Positions 44,801-55,191 of a stretch of 64,000 nucleotides of DNA are shown piece by piece. The notes below the pieces were generated by a model that saw only the letters and a list, made by a program, of their open reading frames with translations, was not told the DNA's origin and searched no databases. The translations under genes and the position numbers were made by a program. Every line of letters starts with the position of its first letter. Position 1 is the stretch's first letter. Source of the DNA: Actinospineispora acaciae DSM 45401 (GTDB taxonomy: Bacteria; Actinomycetota; Actinomycetes; Mycobacteriales; Pseudonocardiaceae); NCBI RefSeq assembly GCF_000620785.1, contig NZ_JIAI01000014.1, positions 62,001 through 126,000 on the forward strand, read 5' to 3'.

Positions 44801-45949
44801 GTGGCAACCGCCCGCACCCTGATCATCCCGACCGCGCTGGTCAGCGCGGGCGCCCTACTCGCCGGCTGCGGCGGCGGCTCCTCCGGCGGCGGCGCCCCGG
44901 CCGACGACGGCACCATCAAGGTCACCGCCACCGACACCTCCTGCGAGGTGTCCAAGAAGGAGGCGCCCGCCGGGCACATCACCTTCCAGGTGACCAACAA
45001 GGGCAACAAGGTCACCGAGTTCTACCTGTACGGCACCGGCGACCGGATCATGGGCGAGGTGGAGAACATCGGCCCGGCGCTGACCCGCAAGCTGGTGGTC
45101 GAGGTGCCCGACGGCGGGGCGTACACCACCGCGTGCAAGCCGGGGATGGTCGGTGACGGCATCCGCGCGCCGTTCACCGTGACCGGCCAGGCCAACCGCT
45201 CGGTGGACAACAACACCAAGCTGGCCGAGGCCACCGCCAGCTACAAGCGGTACGTCACCTCGCAGATCGACGCGCTGGTGCCCAAGACCGAGGAGTTCGT
45301 GAACACCGTCAAGTCCGGCAACGCCGAGGCGGCCAAGGCGCAGTTCCCGGTCGCCCGCACCTACTGGGAGCGGATCGAGCCGGTGGCCGAGTCGTTCGGC
45401 GACCTCGACCCCAAGGTGGACGGCCGCGAGGACGACGAACGCAAGCCCGGGGAGCAGTTCACCGGCTACCACCGGCTGGAGAAGGACCTCTGGGTGGACG
45501 GCCTGAAGGCCGACTCGGGCGCGATCGCCGACCAGCTGCTGGCCGACATGAAGGACCTGCAGAACCGGGTCAAGACCGTCGAGCTGACCCCGGTGCAGCT
45601 GGCCAACGGCGCCAAGGAGCTGCTCGACGAGGTGGCCACCGGCAAGATCACCGGCGAGGAGGACAGGTACTCGCACACCGACCTGTGGGACTTCAAGGCC
45701 AACGTGGAGGGCTCGAAGGCCGCGGTCGCCGCGCTGCGCCAGGTGATCGACGAGAAGGACAAGGCGCTGGGCCCGACGCTGGACCAGCGGTTCGAGGCCG
45801 TCGACAAGCTGCTGGAGGGCTACCGCGCCGGTGACGGGTTCAAGCTCTACACCGCGCTCAACGACGCCGACAAGAAGAAGATGGCCGAGGCCGTGGACGC
45901 GCTCGGCGAGCCGGTCAGCAAGGTCTCCGGGGTGGTGACGAGGACGTGA
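44801..45949 (+). CDS. efeO: EfeO iron-uptake lipoprotein (cupredoxin plus M75 domain)
   Basis: EfeO is the extracytoplasmic iron-binding partner of EfeU. The 382-residue protein has a signal peptide with lipobox LAGC (Cys near residue 23). An N-terminal cupredoxin-like domain (about residues 35-130) includes IKVTATDTSCEVSKKEAPAG. An M75/imelysin domain follows with the metal motif HxxE in GYHRLEKDLW. GAGGAG selects the GTG start. Its stop overlaps the efeB start (GTGA). Confidence 0.92.
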   Translation: MATARTLIIPTALVSAGALLAGCGGGSSGGGAPADDGTIKVTATDTSCEVSKKEAPAGHITFQVTNKGNKVTEFYLYGTGDRIMGEVENIGPALTRKLVVEVPDGGAYTTACKPGMVGDGIRAPFTVTGQANRSVDNNTKLAEATASYKRYVTSQIDALVPKTEEFVNTVKSGNAEAAKAQFPVARTYWERIEPVAESFGDLDPKVDGREDDERKPGEQFTGYHRLEKDLWVDGLKADSGAIADQLLADMKDLQNRVKTVELTPVQLANGAKELLDEVATGKITGEEDRYSHTDLWDFKANVEGSKAAVAALRQVIDEKDKALGPTLDQRFEAVDKLLEGYRAGDGFKLYTALNDADKKKMAEAVDALGEPVSKVSGVVTRT

Positions 45950-47262
45950 GCGATCCAGCCGGGCCGGCACCGGGGCCGGCACAAAACGAGTCGGAGGAGC
46001 CCCGGTCGAGCCTGTCCCGGCGCACCCTGTTCGGGCTGGCCGGGGCGGGTGCCGCGCTGGCCGGCGCCGGCGCGGCGGTCGGTGCGGCGGTCGGCTCGTC
46101 GGCGAACTCCGGCCCGGCCGAGGAGGCCGCCGCCATCGCCTCCCCGGTGGAGTTCCACGGCGAGCACCAGGCCGGCATCGTGACCGCCGCCCAGGACCGG
46201 ATGCACTTCGTCGCGCTGGACGTCACCACCGGCGAGCGCGCCGCGCTGGTCGACCTGCTCAAGAAGTGGACAAGGGCGGCGGAGCGGATGACCGCCGGCG
46301 CCGAGGTCAGCCCGCTGGGCGCGGTGGGCGGCAACCCGGACGCGCCGCCGGACGACAACGGCGAGGCGCTCGGCCTGGCCGCCAGCCAGCTCACGCTCAC
46401 CCTGGGGCTGGGTCCGTCGCTGTTCGACGGCCGCTTCGGGCTGGCCGACCGCAAGCCCGCCGCGCTGGCCGAGCTGCCGCACTTCCAGGGCGACAAGCTC
46501 GACCCCGCCCGCAGCGGCGGCGACCTGTGCATCCAGGCCTGCGCGAACGACCCGCAGGTCGCCGTGCACGCCATCCGGCACCTGGTGCGGATCGGGTTCG
46601 GCACCACCGCGGTGCGCTGGTCGCAGCTCGGGTTCGGCCGGACCTCGTCCACCTCGACCGCGCAGGCCACCCCGCGCAACCTGTTCGGCTTCAAGGACGG
46701 CACCAACAACGTCAAGGCCGAGGACCCGGACGCGCTGCGCGACCACGTCTGGGTGGCGCCCGGCGACGGCCCGGCCTGGATGGCCGGCGGCAGCTACCTG
46801 GTGGCCCGGCGGATCCGGATGCACATCGAGATCTGGGACCGGACCTCGCTGTCCGAGCAGCAGCGCCTGGTCGGCCGCAGCAAGGGCACCGGCGCCCCGC
46901 TGGGCAAGTCCAACGAGTTCGACCTGGCCGACTACCAGGTCTCCGGCAACGACGGCCGCCCGCTGATCGACGAGAACTCGCACATCCGGCTGGCGTCGGC
47001 CGCCGAGCACGGCGGCGCCCGGATGCTGCGCCGGGGCTACAACTTCGTGGACGGCGCGGACGGCAGCGGCCACCTGGACGCCGGCCTGTTCTTCATCGCG
47101 TTCGTCCGCGACCCCGGCAAGCAGTTCGTCCCCATCCAGCGCGCCCTGGCCAGCAAGGACGAGATGACCCAGGAGTACCTCGAACACACCGGGTCCGCCC
47201 TGTTCGCCGTCCCGCCCGGCGTCAAGCGCGGCGGCTTCTGGGCCGACGGCCTGTTCGGCTAG
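45946..47262 (+). CDS. efeB: EfeB deferrochelatase / DyP-type peroxidase
   Basis: EfeB is a haem-binding DyP peroxidase exported by the Tat system; it is proposed to oxidise ferrous iron or to release iron from haem. The 438-residue protein has a Tat signal (SRRTLFGLAGAGAALAG). The DyP motif is FGFKDGTNN with the distal Asp. The haem-ligand histidine lies in the later ENSHIRLASAAEHGG region. It is translationally coupled to efeO. The stop overlaps the stop of the convergent MFS gene. Confidence 0.92.
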   Translation: MSDPAGPAPGPAQNESEEPRSSLSRRTLFGLAGAGAALAGAGAAVGAAVGSSANSGPAEEAAAIASPVEFHGEHQAGIVTAAQDRMHFVALDVTTGERAALVDLLKKWTRAAERMTAGAEVSPLGAVGGNPDAPPDDNGEALGLAASQLTLTLGLGPSLFDGRFGLADRKPAALAELPHFQGDKLDPARSGGDLCIQACANDPQVAVHAIRHLVRIGFGTTAVRWSQLGFGRTSSTSTAQATPRNLFGFKDGTNNVKAEDPDALRDHVWVAPGDGPAWMAGGSYLVARRIRMHIEIWDRTSLSEQQRLVGRSKGTGAPLGKSNEFDLADYQVSGNDGRPLIDENSHIRLASAAEHGGARMLRRGYNFVDGADGSGHLDAGLFFIAFVRDPGKQFVPIQRALASKDEMTQEYLEHTGSALFAVPPGVKRGGFWADGLFG

Positions 47263-48740
47263 GCCCGCGGCGCGGCCTTCTTCTGGCCGACCAGCAGGGC
47301 GACGGGCACCACGATCGTGCCGATGATCGCGGCGCACAGGAAGGCGGCGTGCGCGCCGGCGGCGTCGGTACGGCCGGTGGCCGGCGCGGCGGAGGCCAGG
47401 CTCATGACCGTGATGAACAGGGCGGTGCCGGCCGCGCCGGCCACCTGCTGCAGGGTGGTGACGATCGCGCTGCCGTGCGAGTCCTGCCCCGGCGGCAGCA
47501 GCCCGAGCGCGTAGGTCATCAGCGGGGTGAACATGAACGACAGGCCGATGACCAGCACGACGTGCATCGCGATGAACAGCAGCAGCGGCGACGACGGCCC
47601 CAGCGTGGTGAACGCCCACAGCGCCGCGCAGAGCACCACCGCGCCCGGCAGCGTCAGCGGCCGCACCCCGACCTTGTCGTAGAGCCGGCCGACCACCGGC
47701 CCGAGCAGCCCCATCGCCAGCCCGCCCGGCAGCACCGAGAGCCCGGTCACGAAGGGGTCCACCCGCAGCACGTCCTGCATGTACAGCGGCAGCAGGATGA
47801 TCACGCCGAACAGCGAGATCATGCCCAGCACGATCAGCACCAGGGAGACCGTGAACGGCCGATGGGCCAGCGGCCGCAGGTCGAGCAGTGCCCGGTCGTC
47901 ACGCTGCAGCCGCAGCTGGCGCGCCACGAACACGGCCAGCGCCACCAGCCCGACCAGCGTCGGCAGCCACGGCGGCAGCGGGGCCCCGCCGCGCGCGGAC
48001 TCGCCGACGCCGCTCAGCCCGAACACCAGCCCGCCGAACCCGAGCGCGGACAACAGCACCGACGCCAGGTCCAGCGGGACGCGGTTGGTCTCGCTGTCGA
48101 TGCGCAGCCAGGTGGCACCGGCCGCGAGCGCGAGCAGGCCGATCGGCAGCACGATGATGAACATCCAGCGCCAGCTCAGCGCGGTGAGGATCACACCGGA
48201 GATGGTCGGGCCGATCGCGGGCGCGACGGCGATCACGACGGTGATGGTGCCCATCATGGCGCCCCGCCGCTCGGCCGGGATGAGCCTGATCACCGAGGTC
48301 ATCAGCAGCGGGACCATCACCGCCGTGCCGACGGCCTGCACGATCCGCCCGACCAGCAGCATGCCGAAGCCCGGCGACAGCGCGCAGATCAACGTGCCGG
48401 CGCTGAACAGCGTCATCGACGCCAGGTAGACCTGGCGCGGCCGGAACCGCTGCAGCAGGAACCCGGTGGTCGGGATCACCACGCCCATGGTCAGCAGGAA
48501 CCCGCTGGTCAGCCACTGCGCCGTGCCGACGGTGACGTCGAGCGCGGTGACCAGCGCGGGCAGCGCCACGCTCATGATCGTCTCGTTCAGGATCATGACG
48601 AACGCGGACGCCACCAGTAGCCAGACGACCAGGTCTCCCTTGGCCGGCGCAGCGGGAGCGGCCGGAGCGGGCGGCTCGGTTGCCGCCGGGATCCCCGCCT
48701 CCGGCGTGCCGGGGTCGTGCTCCTCGACGGCGCGAGCCAT
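47259..48740 (-). CDS. MFS drug-efflux transporter, DHA2 (EmrB/QacA) family
   Basis: A 493-residue transporter with about fourteen helices. LVVWLLVASAFVMILNETIM starts helix 1, and TTGFLLQRFRPRQVYL is the loop after helix 2. VGRIVQAVGTAVMVPL and VAPAIGPTISGVIL (motif C, typical of drug antiporters) follow. The N-terminus is alanine- and proline-rich and cytoplasmic. GGGAGGA selects the ATG at 48740. The substrate is unknown. It lies next to efeUOB but on the opposite strand, so a link to iron is doubtful. Confidence 0.88.
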   Translation of the reverse strand: MARAVEEHDPGTPEAGIPAATEPPAPAAPAAPAKGDLVVWLLVASAFVMILNETIMSVALPALVTALDVTVGTAQWLTSGFLLTMGVVIPTTGFLLQRFRPRQVYLASMTLFSAGTLICALSPGFGMLLVGRIVQAVGTAVMVPLLMTSVIRLIPAERRGAMMGTITVVIAVAPAIGPTISGVILTALSWRWMFIIVLPIGLLALAAGATWLRIDSETNRVPLDLASVLLSALGFGGLVFGLSGVGESARGGAPLPPWLPTLVGLVALAVFVARQLRLQRDDRALLDLRPLAHRPFTVSLVLIVLGMISLFGVIILLPLYMQDVLRVDPFVTGLSVLPGGLAMGLLGPVVGRLYDKVGVRPLTLPGAVVLCAALWAFTTLGPSSPLLLFIAMHVVLVIGLSFMFTPLMTYALGLLPPGQDSHGSAIVTTLQQVAGAAGTALFITVMSLASAAPATGRTDAAGAHAAFLCAAIIGTIVVPVALLVGQKKAAPRA

Positions 48741-48866
48741 CAACGGTCCTCCCATCGTGGATGCAAACGTTCGACGCCGGCGAGGGCGACCGAACCCCCT
48801 CGAGCCGAGGGCCTGACCAGGCGTGCCCGGTCACGCTACTCGTCGACGTCGCCAGCGGGCCAACTG

Positions 48867-49826
48867 TTATGCCGAGGGCGAAGGCCAGAACCGGTGCCAG
48901 TCCTCGGGGGTGAGGGCGTGCGGGTCGAGGCCGGCGGCGGTGGCGGCCTGCTCGGCGGTGCGTACGGACGCGGCGAAGGCACGGGCGGCGGCGCGCAGCT
49001 GCTGCTCCGGGTCGGCTCCGGTGAGCTTGGTGCGGGCGATCAGGTTGAACAGGCCGTCACCGTTCATCAGCAGGTCCTCGGGCAGGCCCGCCCTGGCCGC
49101 CCGCGACACCAGCTTGGCGGCCAGCGCCACCGCGGGCTGGCCGTGCGCGACGCCGTCCAGCGCGGACCGCCTGCCCTTCTGCACGCGCTTGAGCTCGTCC
49201 CAGCGGCGTTCCAGGTCGCTCGCGCTGCCCGCCCGGTCCGCGCCGAACACGTGCGGATGCCGCTCCACCAGCTTGCGCACCAGGTCGGACGCCACCTCGT
49301 CGATGCCGAACACCGCCGCGTCGGGCGGGTACGGCGCCACCCCGCCCTCGGTGGCCACCCTGGCGTGGAACAGCACCTGCAGCAGCACGTCCCCGAGCTC
49401 CTCGCGCAGCGCCGCCCGGTCCGCATCGTCCACCGCCTCGTGCAGCTCGTACGCCTCCTCGATGAGGTACGGCAACAGCGTGACGTGGGTCTGCTCGGCG
49501 TCCCACGGGCACCCGCCCGGCGAGCGCAGCCGGTCCATCACGGCGACCGCGTCCAACAACGCGGCACCGTCCGGCTCCGGCGTGCCCACCACCGCGTCCG
49601 CACTCTCCACCAGCGGATGGTCGGAGTCCGAGGTCAACAGCGCGCACGAGTCGCCAGGCCACTCCGTGACCGGCCCAACCGGCGCCGGGATCCCGGCCGC
49701 TTCAGCCAGCTCGGCGGACACCGACTCGTCGGCGACCACCCGCTCGGCCGCGCGCAGCGCCGGCAGCGCGGCGGCCGGGAGCACGGCGCCCATCCGGGGG
49801 GAGACAACGATCAGAGTTCGGGACAT
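48867..49826 (-). CDS. mazG: nucleoside triphosphate pyrophosphohydrolase MazG
   Basis: MazG hydrolyses NTPs and damaged dNTPs to monophosphates, protecting against oxidised nucleotides. The 319-residue form has a non-catalytic N-terminal part and one MazG domain. The metal-binding glutamates are in LIEEAYELHEAVDD, and the second acidic pair in LREELGDVLLQVLFHA. Downstream, FGIDEVASDLVRKLVERHPHVFG is conserved. Position between an exported lipoprotein gene and other genes upstream of eno echoes M. tuberculosis. Confidence 0.92.
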   Translation of the reverse strand: MSRTLIVVSPRMGAVLPAAALPALRAAERVVADESVSAELAEAAGIPAPVGPVTEWPGDSCALLTSDSDHPLVESADAVVGTPEPDGAALLDAVAVMDRLRSPGGCPWDAEQTHVTLLPYLIEEAYELHEAVDDADRAALREELGDVLLQVLFHARVATEGGVAPYPPDAAVFGIDEVASDLVRKLVERHPHVFGADRAGSASDLERRWDELKRVQKGRRSALDGVAHGQPAVALAAKLVSRAARAGLPEDLLMNGDGLFNLIARTKLTGADPEQQLRAAARAFAASVRTAEQAATAAGLDPHALTPEDWHRFWPSPSA

Positions 49827-49850
49827 CGATCACCAGCGTAAGGCCTGGCC

Positions 49851-49900
49851 AACCCGTGAGTGGTTAGCGTTGCTATGACAACGCTAACCACTCACGGGTT
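49851..49900. terminator. 22-bp-stem hairpin, family copy 2
   Basis: A perfect 22-bp inverted repeat (49851-49872 with 49879-49900) has a six-base loop and outer arms CCGTGAGTGGTTAG. The right arm holds the last codons and stop of the SurA-like gene. The outer part is nearly identical to the hairpin at 17490-17533. It lies between that gene and mazG on the same strand and should separate their transcripts. Confidence 0.8.
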
Positions 49901-50827
49901 CTGACCAGCGGTTTTGACGATCATGCTGGTGGCCTGGTCGGTGGGGAGAACCATCAGCTTGACCGGGTCCCAGGCGCCGTAGCGGGGGTTGATCCGCACG
50001 CCCAGCTCCTCGGACAGCGGTTGGGTGAGCCGGCGACCGATCACCTCGAGGGACCTGTCGTCGAGCCGGGAGACGGCGCTCAGGTTCGGGTCGGTCACGG
50101 GCGGGCCTTCGAAACGGCGGTCGGTGACGCGCAGGACCGTCCACTGGCCGGTGGTGGTGCTCTGGGAGGCGACGACCTGGCCGGCCGGCGTGCCGAAGAT
50201 CGGCTCGGTGGCCAGGGTGGGGGCGGCGGCGGCGCGTAACGGCAGCCCGCGCAGGGCGGTGTTCGCGTCGCCGGTGGCGAGCACGGCGTCGGCCTGCGCG
50301 CCGCCGGCCGCCAGCCGCCGCGCGGTAGCCTCGGCGTCCTGGCGGGTGGCGGTGGCGACCATGTCGACGGTGACGATCAGCCGGTCGAAGTACTTGGTGG
50401 CCAGCGCCTTGGCGATGATCCGGTCGCGGACCATGTCCCGCTTCGACTCCTGGTCGATGAGGAACTGGCCGGCCAGTTGGGCGGCCACGGCCGGCTTGTT
50501 CAGCTCGGCGTCGACCTGCGCCTCGTCGACGACTATGCCGTCGCGCCGGGCGGCCTCGCCGTAGACGATGTGCTGCACGTCACGGGTGACCATGAGCTGG
50601 GCGATGTCCGCCGGGGTGCCACCGAGCTGGGTGACCCGCTGCGCGACCTCGGGCTTGGCGTACACGCTGTCCACCTGGCGCTGCACGGTGGACAGCGACA
50701 CCGCGTCGGAGCCGACGATCGCCGCCGACCCGGCCTGCCGCGGCCCCTCACCGCACCCGGCGAGCGTCGCGCACGCCGCGACCAGCCCGATGAACGAAAT
50801 CAAGACGCGCTTGTGGTGGATCAGCAC
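49892..50827 (-). CDS. SurA N-terminal-domain lipoprotein
   Basis: A 311-residue lipoprotein with signal peptide and lipobox TLAGC (Cys near residue 25). The following region (AAIVGSDAVSLSTVQRQVDSVY, and later VYGEAARRDGIVVDEAQVDAEL) is the SurA/trigger-like helical chaperone domain. A typical parvulin catalytic domain is not evident, so it may act only as an outer chaperone. The C-terminal part contains TGQWTVLRVTDRRFEGPP, as in PPIase-linked segments. Its stop is inside a strong hairpin. It follows mfd by 26 bases. Confidence 0.8.
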   Translation of the reverse strand: MLIHHKRVLISFIGLVAACATLAGCGEGPRQAGSAAIVGSDAVSLSTVQRQVDSVYAKPEVAQRVTQLGGTPADIAQLMVTRDVQHIVYGEAARRDGIVVDEAQVDAELNKPAVAAQLAGQFLIDQESKRDMVRDRIIAKALATKYFDRLIVTVDMVATATRQDAEATARRLAAGGAQADAVLATGDANTALRGLPLRAAAAPTLATEPIFGTPAGQVVASQSTTTGQWTVLRVTDRRFEGPPVTDPNLSAVSRLDDRSLEVIGRRLTQPLSEELGVRINPRYGAWDPVKLMVLPTDQATSMIVKTAGQNP

Positions 50828-50853
50828 GGCCGTACCTTCTCACGCCTGGGTTA

Positions 50854-53800
50854 TCACGACGAACCGACACCCTGGCCGGCCAGATTGGAGATCAGCTTTG
50901 TGCACCAGTCGAGCAGGTCGGTGTCGCGCAGTGGCGCCGTCCCCATCCGCCGGCCGCCGGTGCCCGCGTCGCCCTCGGACGGGCGGGGCACCACCACCGT
51001 CTTGGCCGCCGCCTTGTACGTGGCGCGCGGGTAGAGCCGGCGCAGCCGCAGCTGGGCGGAGTCCGGCAGCTCCAGCGGGGCGACCCGGATCGAGGTCCCG
51101 CCGAGCGCCACCTCGCTGACGCCGAGGCGCCGGCAGGTCTGCCGGAACCTGGCCACCGCGATCAGGTTGCGCACCGGGACCGGCGGGGTGCCATACCTGT
51201 CGGTCAGCTCCTCGTCGATGGCGGCCAGCGCGTCCGCGTCCGCCGCCTCGGCGATCTTGCGGTAGACCTCCAGCCGCAGCCGCTCGCCGGTGACGTAGTC
51301 GTGCGGGACGTGCGCGTCCACCGGCAGCTCCACCCGCACCTCGGCCAGCGTCTCCACCTCGGCGCTGTCCGGGCCGGCCGCGCCGCTGTGCTTGCGGAAC
51401 GCCGCGACCGCCTCCCCCACCAGCCGCACGTACAGGTCGAAGCCGACGCCGGCGATGTGCCCGGACTGCTCGGCGCCCAGGATGTTGCCAGCGCCCCGGA
51501 TCTCCAGGTCCTTCATGGCCACCGCCTGGCCCGCGCCCAGCTCGGAGTGCTGTGCGATGGTGGCCAGCCGGTCGTAGGCGGTCTCGGTGAGCGGCGACTC
51601 CGGCGGGTACAAGAAGTAGGCGTACCCGCGCTCGCGGCTGCGTCCCACCCGCCCGCGCAGCTGGTGCAGCTGGGACAGCCCCAGGTTCTCCGCGCGCTCC
51701 ACGATCAGCGTGTTGGCGTTGGAGATGTCCAGCCCGGTCTCGACGATCGTGGTGCACACCAGCACGTCGAACTCCCGGTGCCAGAACCCGGTGACCGTCC
51801 GTTCCAGCAGCTCCTCGTTCATCTGCCCGTGCGCGACGGCGACCCGCGCCTCCGGCACCAGCTCGCGCACCGTGCGGGCGGCGCGCTCGATCGACGACAC
51901 CCGGTTGTGCACGAAGAACACCTGGCCGTCGCGCAGCAGCTCGCGGCGGATGGCGGCGGCCACCTGCTTGGTGTCGTAGGCGCCGACGTAGGTCAGCACC
52001 GGGTGGCGCTCCTCGGGCGGGGTGGCGATGGTGGACAGCTCGCGGATGCCGGCCAGGCTCATCTCCAGCGTGCGCGGGATCGGCGTGGCGGACATCGCCA
52101 GCACGTCCACGTGCGCGCGCAGCGCGGTGATGTGCTCCTTGTGCTCGACGCCGAAGCGCTGCTCCTCGTCCACGATGACCAGGCCGAGGTCCTTCCAGCG
52201 GATCCCGGTCTGCAGCAGCCGGTGGGTGCCGATCACGATGTCCACGGTGCCGTCGGCCATGCCGGCGACGGTCTGCTCGGCCTCCAACGGGTCGGTGAAC
52301 CTCGACAGGCCCTTCACCGTGACCGGGAACGAGCGCATCCGGTCGGTGAACGTCCGCAGGTGCTGGTCGGCCAGCAGCGTGGTCGGCACCAGCACGGCGA
52401 CCTGCTTGCCGTCCTGCACCGCCTTGAACGCCGCGCGGACGGCGATCTCGGTCTTGCCGTAGCCGACGTCACCGGAGATCACCCGGTCCATCGGGACCGG
52501 CTGCTCCATGTCCGCCTTGACCTCGTTGATCGCGGCCAGCTGGTCGGGCGTCTCGGTGAACGGGAAGGCGTCCTCCAGCTCGCGCTGCCACGGGGTGTCG
52601 CGGGCGAACGCATGTCCGGGGGAGGCCTTGCGCGCGGCGTAGAGCTGCACCAGCTGGGCGGCGATCTCCTTGACCGCCTTGCGCGCGCGGCCCTTGGTCT
52701 TGGCCCAGTCGCCGCCGCCCATCTTGTTCAGCGCCGGCACCTCGCCGCCGACGTAGCGGCTCACCTCGTCCAGCGCGTCGGTGGGCACGAACAGCCGGTC
52801 CGCCGGCTGGCCCCGCTTGCTCGGCGCGTACTCCAGGACGAGGTACTCCCTGGTCGCGCCCGCGACGGTGCGCTCGCGCATCTCGATGAACCGGCCGATG
52901 CCGTGCTGGTTGTGCACCACGAAGTCGCCCGGCTTGAGCGCGTCCAGCTCGACCGCGTTGCGCCGCCGGGAGGCCAGCTTGCGGATCTCGCCGGTGGCCG
53001 CCCTGTTGCCGGTCAGGTCCGCCTCGGTGAGCATCATCAGGCCCAGCTCGGGCGCGGTGAAGCCGTCCGAGAACACGCCCGTGGCCACCGTGACCAGGCC
53101 CTTCTCCGGGGCGTCCGGCAGGCCGTCGGGGGCCAGCCTGGCCGGGATCTCGGCCTCGCCGAGCTGTTCGACGGCGCGCTGGGCGGTGCCGGCGCCGGGG
53201 AGCAGAAGGACCGCCGCGCCGCCGCCGGTGGTGTGCTTGCGCAAATCGGCCAGGGCTCGGGGCATCTCGCCGCGATAGGACTCCACGGCGTGGAAGCCGG
53301 GGCGGATGACCTGCTCGTCGGCCGGTTCGTCGGCGTCTTCGTCGGTGTTGAACGGGCTGAGCGTCCACCAGTGGCGGGCGCTGGCCAGCGCGTGCTCCTC
53401 GATCTCGTCCAGGTCCCGGTACGCCGAGGAGCCGAGGTCGATCGGCGCGGCCGCGTCGGTGCCCGCCGCCGCCAGCCAGGACGCCTCCAGGAACTCCTGG
53501 CCGGTGCGGACCAGGTCGGAGGCCCTGGTGCGGATCCGCTCCGGGTCGATGACCAGCACGTGCGCGCCGCGCGGCATCAGGTCGGTGAGCAGGTCCAGGC
53601 TGCCCTCGCAGAGCACCGGGATCAGCGACTCCATGCCCTCGCTCGGGATGCCCTCGGCGAGGCGGCCGAGCAGCTCGGCGAGCTGGGCGTTGTTCGCGTG
53701 CTCCTTGGCGAGCGCGGCCGCCTTGTCCCGGACCGCGTCGGTGAGCAGCAGCTCCCGGCACGGCGGCGCGTACAGCCGCTCCACCTTGCCGATCGTGCGC

Positions 53801-54456
53801 TGGTCGGCGACCGCGAACTGGCGCAGCTCGGAGACCTCGTCGCCCCACAGCTCCACCCGGACCGGGTGCTCGGCGGTGGGCGGGAAGACGTCCACGATGC
53901 CACCCCGGACCGCGAACTCGCCGCGCCCGGTGACCATGTCCACCCGCTGGTAGGCCAGCTCGACCAGGCGGTGCAGCAGCTCGTCGAAGTCGTGCTCGTC
54001 GCCGGGCGCGAGCTCGACCGGCTCCAGCCGGCCCAGCCCCGGCGCGATCGGCTGGATCAGGCTGCGCACGGCGGCCACCACGACTCGAAGGGTCGGGTCC
54101 CCTCGGTCCAGCCGGTGGAACAGCGCAATCCGCCGCCCGACGGTGTCGCTGCGCGGCGACAGCCGCTCGTGCGGCAGCGTCTCCCAGGACGGCAGCACGG
54201 CCACCGCGTCCCCGCCGATCAGCTCGGCCAGCGTGGCGCCGAGGTCCTCGGCCTCCCGCTCGGTGGCGCACACCGCGAGCGTGGCCGGGATGCCGTCCAC
54301 GCGGGCCAGCGCGCCGGCCACCAGCGGGCGCAGCGCGGCCGGTCCCTCGACGCGCAGCGTGGCCCGGTCGACCGAGTCGATCAGCGCGCTCAGCCCGGCA
54401 TCGGCGAGCGCGGCGCTGAGCAGGCCGGAGGCGGCAGGGGTGACAACAGCGGACAC
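50854..54456 (-). CDS. mfd: transcription-repair coupling factor Mfd
   Basis: Mfd is a DNA translocase that removes stalled RNA polymerase and recruits UvrA. The 1200-residue length matches the family. The N-terminal UvrB-like module contains [14 protein letters not shown]. The RNA-polymerase interaction domain begins near [20 protein letters not shown]. The helicase core has Walker [18 protein letters not shown] near residue 660 and DEEQRFGV near 765, with later RecG-like motifs [21 protein letters not shown] selects the GTG at 54456. The C-terminal D7 domain is present. Confidence 0.96.
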   Translation of the reverse strand: MSAVVTPAASGLLSAALADAGLSALIDSVDRATLRVEGPAALRPLVAGALARVDGIPATLAVCATEREAEDLGATLAELIGGDAVAVLPSWETLPHERLSPRSDTVGRRIALFHRLDRGDPTLRVVVAAVRSLIQPIAPGLGRLEPVELAPGDEHDFDELLHRLVELAYQRVDMVTGRGEFAVRGGIVDVFPPTAEHPVRVELWGDEVSELRQFAVADQRTIGKVERLYAPPCRELLLTDAVRDKAAALAKEHANNAQLAELLGRLAEGIPSEGMESLIPVLCEGSLDLLTDLMPRGAHVLVIDPERIRTRASDLVRTGQEFLEASWLAAAGTDAAAPIDLGSSAYRDLDEIEEHALASARHWWTLSPFNTDEDADEPADEQVIRPGFHAVESYRGEMPRALADLRKHTTGGGAAVLLLPGAGTAQRAVEQLGEAEIPARLAPDGLPDAPEKGLVTVATGVFSDGFTAPELGLMMLTEADLTGNRAATGEIRKLASRRRNAVELDALKPGDFVVHNQHGIGRFIEMRERTVAGATREYLVLEYAPSKRGQPADRLFVPTDALDEVSRYVGGEVPALNKMGGGDWAKTKGRARKAVKEIAAQLVQLYAARKASPGHAFARDTPWQRELEDAFPFTETPDQLAAINEVKADMEQPVPMDRVISGDVGYGKTEIAVRAAFKAVQDGKQVAVLVPTTLLADQHLRTFTDRMRSFPVTVKGLSRFTDPLEAEQTVAGMADGTVDIVIGTHRLLQTGIRWKDLGLVIVDEEQRFGVEHKEHITALRAHVDVLAMSATPIPRTLEMSLAGIRELSTIATPPEERHPVLTYVGAYDTKQVAAAIRRELLRDGQVFFVHNRVSSIERAARTVRELVPEARVAVAHGQMNEELLERTVTGFWHREFDVLVCTTIVETGLDISNANTLIVERAENLGLSQLHQLRGRVGRSRERGYAYFLYPPESPLTETAYDRLATIAQHSELGAGQAVAMKDLEIRGAGNILGAEQSGHIAGVGFDLYVRLVGEAVAAFRKHSGAAGPDSAEVETLAEVRVELPVDAHVPHDYVTGERLRLEVYRKIAEAADADALAAIDEELTDRYGTPPVPVRNLIAVARFRQTCRRLGVSEVALGGTSIRVAPLELPDSAQLRLRRLYPRATYKAAAKTVVVPRPSEGDAGTGGRRMGTAPLRDTDLLDWCTKLISNLAGQGVGSS

Positions 54457-54609
54457 GGGTGTTCCTTCACGGGCGCGGGACGCGCTGGCTGGGCGCATGC
54501 GGACAGACTCCTGCCTGGGACGAGTACCCCGGCAGGAGCCACATACCCAGCGTACGACTCGTCCGGAACCACTATCTGACCGGCCGGTCGGGCGAGGAGT
54601 TGCGGAGAC

Positions 54610-54627
54610 TTCTGAATAAGTTCAGAA
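54610..54627. promoter_or_regulatory. inverted repeat over the promoter of the antitoxin-like gene
   Basis: TTCTGAA and TTCAGAA form a perfect 7-bp inverted repeat with a TAAG centre. It ends seven bases before the GTG and overlaps CAGAAT, a possible -10 for a leaderless transcript. This fits self-repression by the encoded antitoxin-like protein. Confidence 0.55.
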
Positions 54628-54634
54628 TTGAGTC

Positions 54635-55096
54635 GTGACGACTACCGAGGTGCAGTGGAGCGAGCTGCAGCGCGACCCCAAGGGCGTGGCCGCGCTGGCG
54701 GACAAGGGCGCGGTTCGGGTCCGCCGCCGCGACGGCGACGCGCTGCTGCTGATCAAGGAGGAGCAGGCGAGGCAGTCGACCCAGGGCGCGCTGATCGCCG
54801 CCCGCACGTTGCGGATCTGGGCCCGGCTGCAGCCGGATCAGGTGCGCGAGGTGTTGCGCGAGGAGTTCGCGTGGCTCGACCTGCTGCCGGTGGACGGCCA
54901 GGCCGAGTTCGTCACCGACTTCGTGCGGAAGGTCGAGACCGCCAGCGAGCTCAACCGCTGGTCCGTCCTCGAACAGATGATGTACGAGTGGCGCTCCACC
55001 GCGGAGATCTACGCCGATCCGGAGCTGTTCCAGGCCCTCACCCGGCCGATCGACGGTGAGGATCACGGGCCGGTCCCGCCACCGGTCATGGACTGA
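54635..55096 (+). CDS. Phd/YefM-like antitoxin-type protein without adjacent toxin
   Basis: A 153-residue protein. The N-terminal part resembles the prevent-host-death fold (TTEVQWSELQRDPKGVAALADKG, then VRVRRRDGDALLLIKEE). The C-terminal half is longer than in common antitoxins and helical, with EVLREEFAWLDLLPVDGQAEFVTDFVRKVETASELNRW. No toxin-like gene lies on either side; mfd is upstream and an AraC gene downstream. It may be an orphan antitoxin or a plain regulator. The operator-like palindrome in front suggests self-regulation. Confidence 0.65.
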   Translation: MTTTEVQWSELQRDPKGVAALADKGAVRVRRRDGDALLLIKEEQARQSTQGALIAARTLRIWARLQPDQVREVLREEFAWLDLLPVDGQAEFVTDFVRKVETASELNRWSVLEQMMYEWRSTAEIYADPELFQALTRPIDGEDHGPVPPPVMD

Positions 55097-55191
55097 AACC
55101 GGTGCCGGCCAAGCGCGGCGACCGGGTTGCCCCACCGGCTCGGCATCCGAAGGCGACGGAGTAGTCGGGGCTCGCCCGTACCCTGGGTGTC

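Noticed and set aside
46266-48620. A 784-codon plus-strand frame across efeB and the MFS gene
   Set aside because: It is antisense or out of frame to two well-supported genes and translates to low-complexity Arg/His/Gln sequence, an effect of GC-rich third positions.
54572-55135. A 187-codon minus-strand frame over the antitoxin-like gene
   Set aside because: The plus-strand frame has recognisable Phd-like sequence and a promoter-like palindrome; the minus-strand frame has neither.
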